In this document: one piece after another, positions 61,692 to 64,000 of the stretch | How the letters are laid out: every line of letters begins with the position of its first letter | Position numbering within the stretch: the first letter of the stretch is position 1 | Origin: Diogma glabrata | Lineage: Eukaryota > Arthropoda > Insecta > Diptera > Cylindrotomidae | NCBI GenBank assembly: GCA_963693315.1 | Contig: OY856187.1 | Location: 74,087,113 to 74,151,112, forward strand | Reading direction: 5' to 3' | DNA length: 64,000 nt | Made by a program: the position numbers and the translations under genes | The notes under the pieces: model-generated | Database searches by the model: none | What the model saw: the letters and a program-made list of their open reading frames with translations, nothing else | Told to the model about the DNA's origin: nothing

Positions 61692-62761
61692 CTAAAACAA
61701 AATATTGCAAATTACTAACTATTTACTTTCCACAAACAATAAAAGATGTGATGTCTAAAATTAAAATACTTATTGTATTGTAGATCATATTATGTTTTGA
61801 GGCCCAATCATAGTTCTTAGATAAATGATTGGCACAGTTTTTAGGCCTAATCTCCAAATTGTAACTCTATCAAAAAGTTCATTTTCATTTTTGCATATAA
61901 ATAATATTTTAGTGACAATAAGTTATTACTTTGTACGTCAGTCTATGCTGATAATCTACAGTTGTATAAAAGACCAGAAGAATAACCACTGGCAGCTTCA
62001 ACAGTTTACCTTCAGACGAAGTTTTAATAAGTCTATACTAATTGAGTTTAAACTTTGGCTTAACTTTTATTGCATTACTGCACTGTTCTGTAGCTAATTG
62101 TCATAAGATTTGGAATCACTAGCTGTTAAGTCGTTGATGCACTTCTACAACTCCGTTCAGAAGTAACGACAACAAAAATTCTAAAAAGTAATGGACGATT
62201 CCAACAATTTTTTTGAGAAATTTGTTGGTTTGATACCAATGATCTAATCATCTTTTTGATCAGTTTACTATATTTTATGGGGATAGATAGGCACGGTGAT
62301 GGATTACAAAAACATTTGTTTTTGATTTGATTTAAAGTTTATCCTTTGAAAATGTGTTTAAAATTTAAAATCAATTGACTGAGTGACAGTAATTTTATTG
62401 AATGAATCGGGTTTCTATAGGTTTTCCAATTCTATCTCGCTCTTTCTATTGAATATCCATATCTAGCTCCTTCTATCGAATTACCTACCTAAAAGATTGG
62501 TTGGTATGTAAACAGATTCGTTTTTCAAGTTTCTTAGTGAACGCTGTTGCTACTCTGTTACTGAATTATATTTTAAAATATCTTGTATTTTATGGGAAAA
62601 ATGAATAAAATTTGAAAAAGTTTTTTCTCAAAGCGACGCTTTTCAAACTTGTCGCATCGATAACTCGAGCAATTTTCAGCCGATTTTCAACTTTTTTTTA
62701 TTTATTTGTTGCCAATTTTGAGAATTACAATTTTTACATTTTTTTTCAACTGTTTGAATAG
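61692..62761. other. Intron DNA of the second aldo-keto reductase
   Basis: No exon 1 candidate (GIGTF-like) and no other gene is seen. It is AT-rich, without a recognised repeat before element E begins. Confidence 0.5.
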
Positions 62762-64000
62762 AAAAAAGTCCAAGCGGCACGTATATCCGCTAGAAATAGG
62801 TAGATTTCGAGATCAGACAGTTTTGTGTGCCAGTAGAATCTGATGTATCAGATTAGTTTAAACAAAACAAACTAATTTCAAACAGATATCAAACAAATTT
62901 TAAAAAGAAAATTAACTACCTACAAGCAAAATTATATCTATCCAATTTTGCAACAAACAAATATCAAATCTACCACAGAATATGTGTGTGATAATTTATG
63001 ACACAAACCTACTCTATATCATATGTCGTGCAATTACTGCAAAATATCAAAATAGTTTATTTCTAAGAAAAAAAAATTAATTTCTTCCATTCAAATCTTT
63101 TATTTTTTGACTGTTATAAGGTTGACATTGACTGTTATAAGGTTTTTGGAAATTGTAGTTGGGGATTGTTGCAAACTTTTTTGTTGAAGCCTACAAGTCA
63201 AAAACCTCTAACTGCAGAGGTTTATATTTATAAGAAACGGATTACAATGTTTCCACAGATTCTAAATTTATGAGGATTTTAAAAATATTAGTATTCAAAC
63301 GGCCGTTATAACGGATAAAAAAAAACACTTTTTTTTTAGTATAAAGCCTATAGTTCCTTAACCATGTGTCAGATTTTTCTGATGTACGAACTTGTCCAAG
63401 ATATTAATAAAACACACATGTTTTCGGAAGGTTTTTTGATCTGGCTCCACAAATGCAACCGTGAGAGCGCCGGTTGATTCAAACGCATTTTGTGTTTTAC
63501 AAGCTTTTTTGTTGGAGCCGTTCACTCAGAAACCTCCAACTGCAGAGGTCTTTTTTTTCAAAGAAACTGATTAAAAAGGTTTCAAAGATTCTAAACTTAT
63601 GAAATTTTTAAAAATATTAGAATCCAAACGGCCGTTATAACGGATCTAAAAAACAGAGTTTTTTTCTAGTATAAAGCCTCTAGTTTCTTAACCATGTGTT
63701 GGATAGGGCTGATTTACGAACTTGTCCAAGATATTAATAAAACGCACATTTTTAAAAAAAGTTTTTGGATCTGGCCTTATAAATGCGACCGTGAGAGTGC
63801 CGGTTGTTTCAAAAAAAAATTTTTTTTTGCAAACTTTTTTGTTGGAGCCGCTCACTCAGGAACCTCTAACTGCAGAGGTCTAGTTTTAAAACAAATTGAT
63901 AAAAAAGATTCCAAAGATTCTAAATTTGTTAAATTTTTTGAAATATTAGTATCCAAACGGCCGTTATAACGGTTTTAAAAAATCAATTTTTTTCAGAAAA
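62762..64000 (+). mobile_element. Element E, copy B (runs off the window)
   Basis: This copy matches 51345-52583 base for base as far as I can follow, from the left hairpin through two full ~330-base units and into the third. The preceding sequence (tttgaata) is unrelated to Gypsy-2, so the boundary at GAAAAAAGTCC is the true left edge within a few bases. Confidence 0.9.

Noticed and set aside
63694..63969. 91-codon frame also present at 52277-52552
   Set aside because: It lies within the tandem units of element E, spans their palindromes, and has no protein-like pattern; identity between copies only reflects the recent origin of the copies.

Overview
This window is arthropod nuclear DNA, most likely from an insect. 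The evidence is AT-rich sequence, genes split by short GT-AG introns, a UDP-glycosyltransferase and two aldo-keto reductases of insect type, and a dense load of insect-style transposable elements (Ty3/Gypsy, Copia, R1-like and RTE-like LINEs, hAT, Helitron). Nothing is bacterial: no operons, no ribosome binding sites, no CRISPR. The species cannot be named from the sequence; Diptera is a guess.

Layout. Positions 1-5.3 kb hold the first exon of an unrecognised minus-strand gene followed by a chimeric LINE. A complete Gypsy element (Gypsy-1, minus strand) fills 5442-11647. The full four-exon copy of the orphan gene lies at 14388-17276 (minus). Its first exon, its upstream DNA and the following LINE (16400-20500) are a near-identical direct duplicate of 1-4199. 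A third, truncated LINE starts right after the poly-A tail of the second (22 kb), followed by a Copia 3' end (24.1-24.6 kb). At 24990-30748 an R1-like LINE with two broken ORFs sits between two long (AC)n tracts.

Positions 31-37 kb hold a fold-back element, a small hAT element nested in the first bases of a Helitron, and the decayed Helitron itself, ending in CTAG at 36652. An aldo-keto reductase gene (37213-41031, minus) has a 2.9 kb intron full of repeats. An intact three-exon UGT gene follows (44447-46126, plus). Gypsy-2 (47341-56233, plus) has nearly identical LTRs, an interrupted pol, and a small membrane-protein ORF in the env position. Its pol is split by an unclassified 1.55 kb element (called E here), a near-identical copy of which runs off the right edge (62762-64000). 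Between them lie an ASCC3-like first exon carrying two compensating frameshifts (57941-58305) and a second aldo-keto reductase (60249-61691, minus; first exon not in the window).

How the genes relate. The two aldo-keto reductases (phase I carbonyl reduction) and the UGT (phase II conjugation) form a loose detoxification neighbourhood spread over 24 kb by transposon insertions. Both Gypsy elements carry a consensus -1 frameshift heptamer at the gag-pol junction (A AAA AAC and A AAT TTA). The strongest leads are the microsatellite-nested R1-like LINE, the in-frame LINE chimera at the duplication edge, the myristoylation/transmembrane ORF of Gypsy-2, and element E with its overlapping palindromes.
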